Assembly: GCA_020026215.1 (NCBI GenBank)
Contig: JAHHQT010000004.1
Coordinates: forward strand, 1-45,578
Length of the DNA stretch: 45,578 nucleotides
From: Muribaculaceae bacterium
GTDB taxonomy: Bacteria > Bacteroidota > Bacteroidia > Bacteroidales > Muribaculaceae
Direction: 5' to 3'
In this document: piece after piece, positions 17,510 through 25,590 of the stretch
Layout: each line of letters opens with the position of its first letter
How positions within the stretch are numbered: position 1 is the stretch's first letter
Program-made: the position numbers and the translations under genes
The notes under the pieces: model-generated
Told to the model about the DNA's origin: nothing
Seen by the model: the letters and a program-made list of their open reading frames with translations, nothing else
The model's database searches: none

Positions 17510-19525
17510 TTAAAATTTTAGCGAGTTAATTATTTCATCATCTACGAAATTAGGCAAGGTCACCTTCAATTCCAGAGTTTTTTTCATTTCACGGCGGATA
17601 GCATCGTAAGCGCCCTTGTTACGAGCCCAGCTACGACGGGTGATACCGTTGTTCACATCCCAGTGAAGCATCATGGCAATATTGCGGTCTGCTTGTTCAG
17701 AACCGTCCAATACCATACCAAAACCGCCGTTAATTACTTCTCCCCAACCGCAGCCACCGCCATTGTGAAGAGATACCCAAGTAGCACCGCGGAAAGAGTC
17801 GCCAATAACATTTTGCACAGCCATATCAGCAGTAAATGAAGAACCGTCATAAATGTTCGAAGTTTCACGGTAAGGAGAGTCAGTACCCGATACATCGTGG
17901 TGGTCACGACCCAATACCACAGGAGCAGACAATTTACCTTCGCGGATAGCCTTATTGAATGCCAAAGCAATGCGTGTACGGCCTTCGCAGTCTGCATATA
18001 GGATTCTGGCTTGTGAACCGACTACCAAATGGTTCTTCCCTGCTTCACGAATCCAGTGTAAGTTATCGTTTAGTTGTCCCAAAATATCTTCAGGAGCTGT
18101 TTTTGCCATGTCGGCAAGCACTTCGGCAGCCAACTGGTCGGTCAATGCCAAGTCTTCAGGTTTGCCTGACGTACATACCCAACGGAACGGGCCGAAACCA
18201 TAATCAAAGAACATCGGGCCCATGATATCTTGAACGTATGAAGGATAACGGAATGTACCGTCAGCTTTCAAGATATCGGCACCTGCACGAGAAGATTCCA
18301 ACAAGAAGGCATTGCCATAGTCGAAGAAATACATGCCTTTTGCTGTCAAACGATTGATGGCAGCCACGTGACGGCGCAAAGATTCTTGCACCTCTTCCTT
18401 GAATTTTGCAGGATTGGATGACATCAAGTCCAATGATTCTTCCAAACTGTGTCCGGCTGGATAGTAACCGCCTGCCCAAGGATTGTGCAATGAAGTTTGG
18501 TCAGAGCCCAAATCCACTTTAATATCTTCGTCAGCCAAACGTTCCCACAAGTCAACCACGTTGCCTTGGTAAGCAATAGAAACCACTTCCTTGTCGGCAA
18601 CAGCCTTGCGAATACGAGGCATCAATTCATCCAATGATGTGAACACTTCGTTCACCCAACCTTGTTCATAGCGTTTTTGAACGGCTTTCGGGTTGATTTC
18701 AGCGACAACACCTACCACTCCTGCGATAACAGCAGCTTTAGGTTGAGCTCCCGACATACCGCCCAATCCGGCAGAAACGAACAATTTTCCAGCCAAAGAA
18801 GCATCCTTGCTGCCTTCTTGCTTACGAGCAGCATTCAATACGGTAATGGTTGTTCCGTGAACAATACCTTGCGGACCGATATACATATAAGAGCCTGCTG
18901 TCATTTGTCCATATTGTGACACTCCCAGAGCATTGAATCGTTCCCAATCGTCAGGTTTTGAATAGTTAGGGATGACCATACCGTTGGTGACAACCACACG
19001 AGGAGCATTCTTGTGTGAAGGGAACAAGCCAAGAGGATGGCCTGAATACATCACCAAAGTCTGTTCGTCAGTCATTGTTGCCAAATATTTCATGGTCAAA
19101 CGATATTGTGCCCAGTTTTGGAACACAGCGCCGTTACCGCCGTAGGTTATCAATTCGTGTGGGTGTTGAGCCACTGCTGTATCCAAGTTGTTGTTAATCA
19201 TCAACATGATGGCACCGGCCTGTTTTGATTTGAACGGATAGTCCTCCAACGGACGGGCATAGATTTTATAGTCTGGACGGAAACGGTACATATAAATACG
19301 CCCGTAGTCATGTAGTTCTTTCATGAATTCCGGAGCAAGAACGGCATGGTGTTTCGGATCGAAATAACGCAACGCATTGCGCAATGCCAACTTCTTTTGT
19401 TCCGAAGTCAAAATATCTTTACGCTTTGGAGCGTGGTTCACTTCCTTGTCATAAGGCTTTACTGCAGGCAGTTCGTCAGGAATACCTGCCAATATCTCTT
19501 TTTGGAAATCGGTGAGTTGTCCCAT
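17510..19525 (-). CDS. hutU: Urocanate hydratase (long form)
   Basis: 671 residues from the ATG at 19523-19525 (MGQLTDFQKE). The open frame extends 34 codons further, but that part overlaps the end of ftcD and has no family resemblance. It hydrates urocanate to imidazolone propionate using bound NAD. Motifs include YSGHPLGLFP, GGMSGAQPKAAVIAG (nucleotide-binding region) and NGGGCGWGE. Common proteobacterial HutU has about 555 residues; this length resembles the long type also found in animals. It is the second gene of the hut operon. Confidence 0.96.
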   Translation of the reverse strand: MGQLTDFQKEILAGIPDELPAVKPYDKEVNHAPKRKDILTSEQKKLALRNALRYFDPKHHAVLAPEFMKELHDYGRIYMYRFRPDYKIYARPLEDYPFKSKQAGAIMLMINNNLDTAVAQHPHELITYGGNGAVFQNWAQYRLTMKYLATMTDEQTLVMYSGHPLGLFPSHKNAPRVVVTNGMVIPNYSKPDDWERFNALGVSQYGQMTAGSYMYIGPQGIVHGTTITVLNAARKQEGSKDASLAGKLFVSAGLGGMSGAQPKAAVIAGVVGVVAEINPKAVQKRYEQGWVNEVFTSLDELMPRIRKAVADKEVVSIAYQGNVVDLWERLADEDIKVDLGSDQTSLHNPWAGGYYPAGHSLEESLDLMSSNPAKFKEEVQESLRRHVAAINRLTAKGMYFFDYGNAFLLESSRAGADILKADGTFRYPSYVQDIMGPMFFDYGFGPFRWVCTSGKPEDLALTDQLAAEVLADMAKTAPEDILGQLNDNLHWIREAGKNHLVVGSQARILYADCEGRTRIALAFNKAIREGKLSAPVVLGRDHHDVSGTDSPYRETSNIYDGSSFTADMAVQNVIGDSFRGATWVSLHNGGGCGWGEVINGGFGMVLDGSEQADRNIAMMLHWDVNNGITRRSWARNKGAYDAIRREMKKTLELKVTLPNFVDDEIINSLKF

Positions 19526-19538
19526 ATTGATTAGATTT

Positions 19539-21239
19539 TTAGTTTTCTGAAATAATGTTTTCCACTTTTGCCAAGATACGAGCTTCGATTTCTTTGGTCT
19601 TGTTCGCCAAATCATTAGCTTCGGCAATCAGTTTTTCTGCGGTTTCGCGATCTTTCAAGCCTGCGGCGTTGATTTTCACGTTCAACATTGCGCCCAATAC
19701 GCCTGCTCTGACAGCCAAAGCACCGACTCCGGCATCAGAAACGGAATTAGGATTGCCATGTTCTGCCATAGCCTCAATGACAGGGAATGCACGGAATGCA
19801 CATTTCATGGTGCGCAACGGAACTTGTGTGGCATACAGTGTAGCCTCTTCCATAGCTTTTGCGCGAGCCTCTTTTTCGGCAGGAGTAGATTTCGGCATAC
19901 CGAATACTGCCATGATTTTATTGAATGCGGCGGTATCTTCATCCACCAAGTGAGTCAATTCAGTCATAATGCTGTGACCTTCTTCCGCAAATTTAGCGAA
20001 GAAGTCCCAACGAGAATCCCATCCCGGTTTGTGTGCAGAAAGATTGGCAACCATAGTTCCCAAAGCAGCACCCAAAGAGCCCATATAGGCAGCTACTGAG
20101 CCTCCTCCAGGAGCAGGAGCTTCACTGGCAGTCAATTCTGCGAATCCTTCGCAAGTCAAGTCCACCAATTTCTTACTCTTGTCTGCAATCAAGTATTCCA
20201 CCACCTTTTCTTCGGCGTTGAACGGACCGAGGTCATCCAATCCCATTGACTTGACGGCAATCTTCACAATTTCCTTTTCAGCGATACCTGCCGAGCGTTG
20301 TTGTTTAGCCAAGAAATACTTGCCGGCATCAATCAAAGCCGATTTTGGAACAAGTCCTACAATTTCAGTACCAGTCACACGTAAGCCGCGAGCCAATGCT
20401 CTTGCGCTGACTTCTTCGAAAGCCTTGTGCAATGGAGTGACATGCATATCGGTAATGTTCATGGAAACTTGTGCAATACCATATTCGTCGATAAACCAGC
20501 CGATAGCCTTAGTTCCCTTCAAAGAACCCGGAATCATCACTAGATTACCGTTTTCATCCAACACTTTCTTACCGGTAATTGGATTTCCTTCACGTTTCAC
20601 ACGGCCTTTTTCACGCACATCGAATGCGATGGCATTGGCACGTCGGGTTGAAGTTGTATTTAGATTGAAGTTGACAGCCAAAAGGAAATCACGTGCCCCG
20701 ATAACAGACGCGCCCGATTTGGCTACACTTTCCGTGAAGTCAGATGGGCCAAAGTCAGGTTTCATGCTTGGATCGCTCAATTTCTTTTCCAAACCTTCAT
20801 ATTCCCCGGCTCTCACCACTGCCAAGTTCTTGCGAGCAGGAGTAAAGGCTGCCGATTCGTAGCAATAAACAGGAATATTCAATTCTTCGCCTACACGTTT
20901 TGCCAATTTTCTTGCATATTCAACGGTTTCCTCCATCGAAATTCCTGAGACGGGAACGAACGGACAAACATCAGTTGCTCCCATACGAGGGTGTTCACCG
21001 TGATGTGAACGCATGTCTATCAATTCTTTGGCTTTGGCAATTGATTGAAAAGCGGCTTCGGAAACAGCTTCGGGAGCTCCGATAAATGTGACGACAGTAC
21101 GATTTGTTGCATAACCGGGGTCAACGTTGAGAAGAGTGACACCCTCTACTGATTTAATAGCTGCTGTAATTTGGTTAATGACAGCCATATCGCGACCTTC
21201 ACTGAAGTTAGGTACGCATTCTACCAGTTTTTCATTCAT
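19539..21239 (-). CDS. ftcD: Bifunctional glutamate formimidoyltransferase / formimido-THF cyclodeaminase
   Basis: 566 residues. Residues 1 to about 300 are the formimidoyltransferase (start KLVECVPNFSEGRD; HHGEHPRMGATDVCPFVPV). From about 355 the cyclodeaminase begins (ASEAPAPGGGSVAAYMGSLG, then NPNSVSDAGVGALA). Together they move the formimino group of formiminoglutamate to tetrahydrofolate and convert it to methenyl-THF, releasing glutamate and ammonia. The two activities are fused as in mammalian FTCD, whereas many bacteria have separate proteins. It is the first gene of the hut operon, behind a near-ideal promoter. Confidence 0.96.
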   Translation of the reverse strand: MNEKLVECVPNFSEGRDMAVINQITAAIKSVEGVTLLNVDPGYATNRTVVTFIGAPEAVSEAAFQSIAKAKELIDMRSHHGEHPRMGATDVCPFVPVSGISMEETVEYARKLAKRVGEELNIPVYCYESAAFTPARKNLAVVRAGEYEGLEKKLSDPSMKPDFGPSDFTESVAKSGASVIGARDFLLAVNFNLNTTSTRRANAIAFDVREKGRVKREGNPITGKKVLDENGNLVMIPGSLKGTKAIGWFIDEYGIAQVSMNITDMHVTPLHKAFEEVSARALARGLRVTGTEIVGLVPKSALIDAGKYFLAKQQRSAGIAEKEIVKIAVKSMGLDDLGPFNAEEKVVEYLIADKSKKLVDLTCEGFAELTASEAPAPGGGSVAAYMGSLGAALGTMVANLSAHKPGWDSRWDFFAKFAEEGHSIMTELTHLVDEDTAAFNKIMAVFGMPKSTPAEKEARAKAMEEATLYATQVPLRTMKCAFRAFPVIEAMAEHGNPNSVSDAGVGALAVRAGVLGAMLNVKINAAGLKDRETAEKLIAEANDLANKTKEIEARILAKVENIISEN

Positions 21240-21297
21240 AAATATAGTAGGTTTTAAGTTGTTTTTTCATTCATTAGTTAGATTATTGCGGATATCA

Positions 21298-21328
21298 CAA
21301 AGTTAATCAATTTTATGATTTTGGCAAA
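21298..21328 (-). promoter_or_regulatory. hut operon promoter
   Basis: Minus strand: TTTG (21325-21328), exactly 19 bases, TAACTTTG (21298-21305). Both boxes match the Bacteroidota housekeeping consensus. The expected start of transcription leaves a leader of about 50 bases before ftcD. Confidence 0.8.
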
Positions 21329-21539
21329 AGATTTATTTGGGTTAGAAAACTTAGTTTTTCAACACTTTTTCCCACATTTTTCGAGAAGACACAAATTTTT
21401 TTCAAAAAAAATTCAAGAATTTTTCAATTATTTTTCGAGACAAAAACAGCTCCGACACTCTTCGAGACACCCCAAAACAGGGTAAAAACGGCCTTTTTGC
21501 ACTTTTTTTGAAGAAAAATCGAAAAAAACTTCCAAAATG

Positions 21540-21570
21540 TTTGGTGTTTTAAAATTTGTGCTTACCTTTG
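21540..21570 (+). promoter_or_regulatory. tRNA-Leu promoter
   Basis: TTTG (21540-21543), 19-base spacer, TACCTTTG (21563-21570). Full match to the Bacteroidota consensus, 11 bases before the tRNA. Confidence 0.85.
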
Positions 21571-21580
21571 CAGTGCATTT

Positions 21581-21662
21581 GCGCATGTGGCGTAATTGGT
21601 AGCCGCGCTAGACTTAGGATCTAGTGGCGTGAGCCGTGGGGGTTCGAGTCCCTTCATGCGCA
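21581..21662 (+). tRNA. tRNA-Leu, anticodon UAG
   Basis: 82 bases including the discriminator A; no encoded CCA. The acceptor stem GCGCATG pairs with CATGCGC. The anticodon stem CTAGA/TCTAG encloses the loop CTTAGGA, giving anticodon TAG (reads CUA and other CUN codons). The long variable arm (GGC-GTGA-GCC) marks a class II tRNA, as required for leucine. The T-loop GGTTCGAGTCC is standard. It is a single gene with its own promoter and terminator. Confidence 0.96.
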
Positions 21663-21665
21663 CAG

Positions 21666-21699
21666 AGAGCGATAATCATTTGATTGTCGCTCTTTTTTT
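21666..21699 (+). terminator. Intrinsic terminator of tRNA-Leu
   Basis: 12-bp stem AGAGCGATAATC / GATTGTCGCTCT (one G-U pair), short loop, T-run of seven, starting 4 bases past the tRNA. Confidence 0.92.
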
Positions 21700-21756
21700 A
21701 TCTATATATTTCAAAATCCTCGGAAACCAATTCTTCTATTTTATAAATAAATTTCC

Positions 21757-21764
21757 TACATTTG
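21757..21764 (+). promoter_or_regulatory. -7 box for the pseudokinase operon
   Basis: TACATTTG matches TAnnTTTG 20 bases before the ATG. No clear TTTG is found at the -33 position. Confidence 0.5.
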
Positions 21765-21783
21765 CATAAACACAAAAAATATC

Positions 21784-22602
21784 ATGGACGAGAAAATCGA
21801 AGAAAAATGGAGCGAGCTGACACTACTTCCGGAATGGGAAGAGGAATTGTGTCAAGTTTATCGTGTGAAAAAGCATGGTAAATGGGTAATGCTTAAATGC
21901 CTTAAACCTGAATATCGCAATATCAAAGAATACGAAACTTTATTGGAAAAGGAATTTGATGCCCGCTACAACTTGGCGCATCCGAACATCGTGATGATTA
22001 ACGATTTCGAAACAATTCCCGAATTGGGACATTGCATCATTACCGACAACGTATATGGCGAAAGCCTTCGCGAAATCATCAACAAGCGTTCCATCACTCC
22101 CGATTTGCTGGCAAAGATTCAGACACAATTGCCTGACGCACTTGCCTACATCCAACAAAACCACATTGTCCACCGCCCTCTTCGTTCGGAAATGATTATG
22201 ATTACCGAAGAAGCAAAAAACATCAAATTGATTGACGTAGGTTTTGACCAACTCAACAAATTGAAGACTCAGGACTGTTTGGAAGACATTTACAATTATG
22301 GCATCATTTTGAAAGAGGTGCTTTCCATCCTCCCGACCCGATTGCCACATTTAAAACATATTGCAGACCGTTGTACAGACACCAATCCAAAACGTCGTTA
22401 CCACGATGTGCAGGAAGTCCGTTTGGCGATTGAACGCCGTTCAAGCAATTCGATTTATATTGCCATCATCTCGTTCATTGTGGCAATGAGCATCCTTTTG
22501 GGATGGTTGAATTCACGACGCGCTCCTCAAAAAGTGGACAACCCAACTGAACAAACCGAAAACACAACAACAAATACTGCTGATAATCCGGTTAAACAAT
22601 GA
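21784..22602 (+). CDS. Membrane-anchored protein kinase-like protein (probable pseudokinase)
   Basis: 272 residues. The eukaryotic-type kinase fold is recognisable: beta-3 lysine in WVMLKCLK (Lys38), an alpha-C-like ARYNLAHPNIV segment (61-71), a hinge-like CIITDNVYGESL, a catalytic-loop equivalent HRPLRSEMIMI (130-140) and a DFG equivalent DVG (151-153). The catalytic Asp of HRD is Pro132 and the Mg-binding Asn is Met137. There is no glycine-rich loop and no APE motif. A single membrane helix (about 223-241) ends in a short Thr/Asn-rich tail. I infer a catalytically dead kinase domain in the cytoplasm used for binding. Its stop overlaps the start of the TPR gene by 4 bases, so the two proteins probably act together. 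Confidence 0.75.
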   Translation: MDEKIEEKWSELTLLPEWEEELCQVYRVKKHGKWVMLKCLKPEYRNIKEYETLLEKEFDARYNLAHPNIVMINDFETIPELGHCIITDNVYGESLREIINKRSITPDLLAKIQTQLPDALAYIQQNHIVHRPLRSEMIMITEEAKNIKLIDVGFDQLNKLKTQDCLEDIYNYGIILKEVLSILPTRLPHLKHIADRCTDTNPKRRYHDVQEVRLAIERRSSNSIYIAIISFIVAMSILLGWLNSRRAPQKVDNPTEQTENTTTNTADNPVKQ

Positions 22603-23618
22603 CAATAAAACATCTATCCATTATTTTAATGACCCTCGTATTGTGCCTGTTTTCAACAAGCGCAAAGGCAGAGGACACCAATGACGTAAAAATTCAAAAG
22701 GCCATCGCATTGATTGACAATGGTGCGATTGATACCGCCATACAACTACTGAATGAAGTGGTGAGCACCGATGCAAACAATACTCACGGCCTGTATGAAT
22801 TGGGATTGGCGTACAGTTTGAAAAACGAATACGACAAAGCTATTGAGATTTTCAACAAACTGACAAAATCTGAAGAATGCAACGACCAGATTTACGCCAT
22901 GCTCGGTAATTGCTACGACATGAAAGGAGACATCGAAAACGCCATGAAAGCCTATGAAAAAGGCATCGAGCAATTCCCTGAAAGCGGCTTCCTATACAAT
23001 GAATTGGGCACAATGGCGTTGCGCGACAATGCTCACCCTGCAAAAGCCTACGAAAGCTATTTGATGGGGATTGCCAAAAGTCCCGACTTCTCACCGTGCT
23101 ACTATCGTGCCGCATTCATGGCATTGACCGACGGCTATTTGGTGGACGGCTTGATTTATGGCGAAATGTACATCGCGATGGAAAAAGAGAATGGTGCACG
23201 CCTAAAACGCATCGGTCAACTGATGAACAGAGCATTCTACGATTTGGCATCAAACAAAAATTACGAAATTGTGGACAACTTGCACCCCAATAGAATCATT
23301 GACAAGAATTTCTATTTGAAACACTTCCAAAAGGCCATCAGTTCTATGGAAGACGGTGTGGACTCCACCGACAAGCTGTGTGAAGCAATCAAGGTGATGC
23401 ACACCAATATCCTTGCCGACGAATTGATGAACGACAACACCACTCCTTACAAAAAGCACTTGAGAGCCGTACGCGAATCAGGCACAGAAGATGCCTACAT
23501 CCGTTTGGTGGTTGCAGCGAGCGATGTGTCTTACCTCAACCAATGGGCAAAACAAAACGGCATGGTCTGGAATCAGTTCGCCGATTGGATTAACTCCTAC
23601 AAACCTGACCTGAAATAA
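22599..23618 (+). CDS. Secreted tetratricopeptide-repeat protein
   Basis: 339 residues. A signal peptide (about 1-24, ending AKA) is followed by TPR units between about 30 and 165 (IDTAIQLLNEVVSTDANNTH; YDKAIEIFNKL; IENAMKAYEKGIEQFPESGF). The C-terminal 170 residues contain no motif that I recognise. TPRs bind other proteins; the signal peptide places it in the periplasm or outer envelope. Start ATG and upstream stop overlap (ATGA), implying translational coupling with the membrane pseudokinase. No terminator is seen before the next promoter. Confidence 0.8.
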   Translation: MTIKHLSIILMTLVLCLFSTSAKAEDTNDVKIQKAIALIDNGAIDTAIQLLNEVVSTDANNTHGLYELGLAYSLKNEYDKAIEIFNKLTKSEECNDQIYAMLGNCYDMKGDIENAMKAYEKGIEQFPESGFLYNELGTMALRDNAHPAKAYESYLMGIAKSPDFSPCYYRAAFMALTDGYLVDGLIYGEMYIAMEKENGARLKRIGQLMNRAFYDLASNKNYEIVDNLHPNRIIDKNFYLKHFQKAISSMEDGVDSTDKLCEAIKVMHTNILADELMNDNTTPYKKHLRAVRESGTEDAYIRLVVAASDVSYLNQWAKQNGMVWNQFADWINSYKPDLK

Positions 23619-23701
23619 CAGGCTGTCAATAGGAAAAGGCAAGCTATTTCTGCGAAAGTCATATACTCCGAAAAATATAGCCAAAATCAAATATTTCTTT
23701 G

Positions 23702-23709
23702 TATTTTTG
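23702..23709 (+). promoter_or_regulatory. -7 box for the COG0523 GTPase gene
   Basis: TATTTTTG matches TAnnTTTG; it would give a leader of about 85 bases containing a long stem-loop. No TTTG stands at -33. Confidence 0.5.
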
Positions 23710-23722
23710 CAATGCTTAAACT

Positions 23723-23770
23723 GAAGGAATATATCGCTGAAAATACTCAATTCAGTTGATGTATTCCTTC
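23723..23770 (+). promoter_or_regulatory. Long stem-loop in the leader of the COG0523 gene
   Basis: GAAGGAATA (23723-23731) pairs perfectly with TATTCCTTC (23762-23770). The pairing continues inward through U-G, AUC/GAU and G-U to CTGAA/TTCAG (23737-23741 with 23751-23755), giving about 19 pairs with one bulge and a 9-base loop. No T-run follows, so it is not a terminator. A six-codon reading frame (23775-23795) lies between it and the start of the gene. It may be a regulatory leader; ligand unknown. Confidence 0.6.
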
Positions 23771-23798
23771 TATTATGAAACCCAATAAAGCATAAATT

Positions 23799-25058
23799 AT
23801 GAATTCAAAAGAGATTCCGGTACTACTCCTTACCGGTTATTTGGGAAGTGGAAAGACAACCCTTGTAAATCATATTCTAAACAATAAGCAAGGCATCAAA
23901 TTTGCCGTTATCGTCAATGACATCGGTGAAGTGAATATTGATGCCGACCTCATCCAACGCGGTGGTGTAGTCAATCAAAAGAACGACAGTCTTGTTTCTT
24001 TGCAAAACGGCTGTATTTGCTGTACTCTTCAACAAGACTTGGTGGACCAAGTATTCAATTTGTTGAAAGCCCAACGTTTCGACTATATCGTGATTGAAGC
24101 CAGTGGTATCTGCGACCCTTCACCTATCGCACAAACTATCCGACAAATTCCTAATTTGGGTGCACAATACAACAAATACGGACGTTGCCGTATGGACTGC
24201 GTGGCGACTGTCGTTGACGCACTACGTATGCGCGACGAATTCGACAGTGCCAAGGACTTGACTGCCAAGAGCCACGACGAAGACGATATTGAAAACTTGC
24301 TTATCCAACAAATCGAATTCTGCAACGTCATTCTTTTGAACAAGGTTTCTGAAGTGACTGCCGAAGAATTGAACAATATCAAACAAATCATCCGTGCATT
24401 GCAACCTCGCGCCGAAATCATCGAATGCGACTATGCCAATGTTGATTTGAACAAATTGTTGGACACTAAATCTTTCGATTTCACTCGTGTTGCTTCATCA
24501 GCAGGCTGGGTACAGGAAATCGGCAAGCACATTGACGAAGCTGAAGCAGAAGAACATCATCACCACGAACACGAGCATGAACACCACCACGATCATGACC
24601 ACGAAGAAGGTCACGAACACTGCGACCACGAACATGGTGTTTGCCACTGTCATCACCACCATCACCATAACGAAGATGGTGAAGCAGAAGAATATGGTAT
24701 CAGCTCATTTGTTTACTACCGCCGTCGTCCATTAAGCCTCAACAAATTCGACTATTTTGTCATGTCTCGTTGGCCGAAGAGCGTTATCCGTTGCAAAGGT
24801 GTATGCTATTTCAAGGAAGAAATGGACATGTCTTACTTGTTCGAACAAGCAGGGATGCAAAAATCAGTAGCAAAAGCAGGACGTTGGTTTGCCGCTTGCA
24901 CTGAAAGCCAACAAGCCGAACTTTTCAAACAAGAACCGGGACTATTAGATATTTGGCACGAAAAATATGGCGACCGTATGCAAAAGATTGTATTCATTGG
25001 TCAACACATGGATAAAGAACAAATTATCAAAGACTTGGATTTCTGTTTGGAAGATTAG
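23799..25058 (+). CDS. COG0523 (CobW/ZagA-type) GTPase, probable zinc metallochaperone
   Basis: 419 residues. The G3E GTPase has Walker A GYLGSGKT at 13-20, the metal-binding CICC motif at 72-75 and the E-ASG switch (VIEASGICDP, 99-107). The NKxD guanine motif appears as NKVS (181-184), a deviation worth noting. A linker at 253-290 holds about 22 histidines and three cysteines. A CobW C-terminal domain follows (YYRRRPLSLNKFDYF onwards). The subfamily delivers zinc or another metal to client proteins, usually under zinc shortage. No Zur gene or zinc transporter is in the window, so the metal is inferred. It stands alone between its structured leader and a strong terminator. Confidence 0.88.
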   Translation: MNSKEIPVLLLTGYLGSGKTTLVNHILNNKQGIKFAVIVNDIGEVNIDADLIQRGGVVNQKNDSLVSLQNGCICCTLQQDLVDQVFNLLKAQRFDYIVIEASGICDPSPIAQTIRQIPNLGAQYNKYGRCRMDCVATVVDALRMRDEFDSAKDLTAKSHDEDDIENLLIQQIEFCNVILLNKVSEVTAEELNNIKQIIRALQPRAEIIECDYANVDLNKLLDTKSFDFTRVASSAGWVQEIGKHIDEAEAEEHHHHEHEHEHHHDHDHEEGHEHCDHEHGVCHCHHHHHHNEDGEAEEYGISSFVYYRRRPLSLNKFDYFVMSRWPKSVIRCKGVCYFKEEMDMSYLFEQAGMQKSVAKAGRWFAACTESQQAELFKQEPGLLDIWHEKYGDRMQKIVFIGQHMDKEQIIKDLDFCLED

Positions 25059-25089
25059 TCCACACGAATTTCTTGAATTAAAACAATAC

Positions 25090-25124
25090 AAAAGGCAATA
25101 AAAATTAATTTTTATTGCCTTTTT
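25090..25124 (+). terminator. Intrinsic terminator of the COG0523 gene
   Basis: Stem of about 15 bp, AAAAGGCAATAAAAA with its complement, ending in a T-run; probably works in both directions. Confidence 0.88.
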
Positions 25125-25236
25125 CTATATTTGCATTGAACAACACGAAGATTAAGAAATAACCTCCCATCTTATTGCCATGCAAGAGCTACTGATAATA
25201 GTTGTAAAAAGCTCCTGCCCTTTGTCCCAATGAAAT

Positions 25237-25590
25237 TCAATCGTCCAATTCAGGAGAGAAAGCCTGGAACAAGCCAACTCCCATCACCACAAGCGACATC
25301 AATGCGGGAGTGGCTTCAGACAATGTTTCGCGCCAGTCCAATACATGCCGTTCCTCTACATAGTTGAAGAAATCAATGGAGAAATAGGAAAAAGCCAATG
25401 TAGACACCATAACCGCCAATAAACACAAAGCATAGAAATACCCCGTATGAGCAAAGCGTTTCTTTGCAGGCAAACGATTCATCACCTTACGCACAAACCA
25501 GGGATTCTGTGGAGTCTTGTCCTCTTCTTCCTTCAAAATTCTCTTTAACTGCGAATCTGAAATATTTTCTTTTTTATTGTTCATGTTCAT
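25237..25590 (-). CDS. Small membrane protein of the ECF sigma operon (anti-sigma candidate)
   Basis: 117 residues. A charged N-terminal cytoplasmic stretch of about 45 residues (SQLKRILKEEEDKTPQNPWFVRKVM within it) is followed by two membrane helices (about 51-72 and 93-111). I do not recognise a named enzyme; it resembles small DUF5056-like proteins next to sigma factors in Bacteroidales. The start overlaps the sigma factor stop by 4 bases. Position, size and topology fit an anti-sigma factor, but no zinc-binding HxxxCxxC motif is present, so this is inference. Confidence 0.7.
   Translation of the reverse strand: MNMNNKKENISDSQLKRILKEEEDKTPQNPWFVRKVMNRLPAKKRFAHTGYFYALCLLAVMVSTLAFSYFSIDFFNYVEERHVLDWRETLSEATPALMSLVVMGVGLFQAFSPELDD

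Larger units (their letters stand above)
21240..21580. other. 341-base divergent intergenic region, hut operon / tRNA-Leu
   Basis: No gene is seen. Both ends hold strong promoters. The middle (21360-21535) is rich in A- and T-runs and has three TTCGAGA copies at 21380, 21434 and 21461 (54 and 27 bases apart), each in the same orientation. Confidence 0.6.

Noticed and set aside
19526..19627. Upstream extension of hutU by 34 codons
   Set aside because: It overlaps the 3' end of ftcD, and the family-like sequence begins only at MGQLTDF.
24555..24675. Low-complexity CAC/CAT tract as a possible tandem repeat or CRISPR-like array
   Set aside because: It is the in-frame histidine-rich linker of the COG0523 protein.
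25126..25234. TATATTTG followed by a 17-codon frame (MQELLIIVVKSSCPLSQ) on the plus strand
   Set aside because: The -7-like box lies in the T-tract of the COG0523 terminator and has no -33 partner; the frame is short and points into the antisense of the sigma operon.
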